The notes under the pieces are model-generated. The model did no database searches, was not told the DNA's origin, and worked only from the letters and a program-made list of their open reading frames with translations. A stretch of 5,425 nucleotides of DNA from positions 1 through 5,425 of the forward strand of contig JALGTD010000118.1 of assembly GCA_029821515.1 (NCBI GenBank), in the 5' to 3' direction. Shown here in pieces: positions 5,260-5,425 of the stretch. The position numbers and the translations under genes are program-made. Every line of letters starts with the position of its first letter. Position 1 is the first letter of the stretch. The DNA is from Candidatus Zipacnadia bacterium (GTDB lineage: Bacteria; Armatimonadota; Zipacnadia; Zipacnadales; Zipacnadaceae).

Positions 5260-5425
5260 AGGACCTCGCATAGCAACTGGCACCACAAATGGGGGCAGAC
5301 TATGTCCGTTGACCCTCGGAAGAGCTAAGCAACTGCCGGCTACCGGATAGCTTACGGCTTGAAGAAGGTTATTCATTGGCAGTAGCGAATAGCACAGTCA
5401 AGTAACATATTCTCGGCAATACGCC

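Overview
The window looks like a stretch of a bacterial chromosome with moderate to high GC, standard genetic code and good Shine-Dalgarno sites. It carries a small catabolic locus and an unusual amount of decayed coding sequence. Nothing in it fixes the taxon. The gene families (short-chain dehydrogenase, HpcH/HpaI aldolase, sodium:solute symporter, ATC-hydrolase-like protein) are typical of free-living or host-associated heterotrophs with large accessory catabolic repertoires. No RNA gene, CRISPR array, insertion sequence or phage gene was seen.

Layout. (1) Positions 1-204 are a leader with a perfect 6-6-6 dyad at 119-136. I see no convincing gene there. (2) Positions 205-990 encode an SDR oxidoreductase, followed after 32 bases by an HpcH/HpaI-family aldolase (1023-1832). 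The two look like one transcription unit. (3) Positions 1833-2376 hold no intact gene. On the minus strand, 1894-2310 reads as a broken gene of about 138 codons whose frame can be restored only with two compensating one-base shifts and one bypassed stop. (4) At 2377-2408 there are perfect -35 (TTGACA) and -10 (TATAAT) hexamers 20 bases apart, with an inverted repeat filling the spacer. This is the architecture of a MerR-family-controlled promoter. (5) Downstream, 2497 to about 2639 is the N-terminal relic of a sodium:solute symporter. (6) The intact symporter lies at 2686-4209. (7) Positions 4341-4548 hold the C-terminal relic of another symporter of the same family. (8) After a candidate promoter, 4679-5185 encodes an ATC-hydrolase-family protein. 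(9) In 5186-5425 I see no gene, only a weak hairpin.

How the genes may work together (inference). The symporter would import a sugar, sugar acid or other carboxylate. The SDR would oxidise or reduce a hydroxyl or keto group. The aldolase would cleave a 2-keto-3-deoxy-type acid to pyruvate (or a related oxo-acid) plus an aldehyde. The substrate cannot be read from the sequence. The role of the ATC-hydrolase-like protein is open, and it may be independent of the rest.

The most notable feature is that the intact symporter sits between an N-terminal and a C-terminal fragment of related symporters. It is probably transcribed from a promoter that first served the decayed upstream copy. I found no evidence of a wholly new biological system. 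The promoter architecture and the transporter relics are the items most worth checking.
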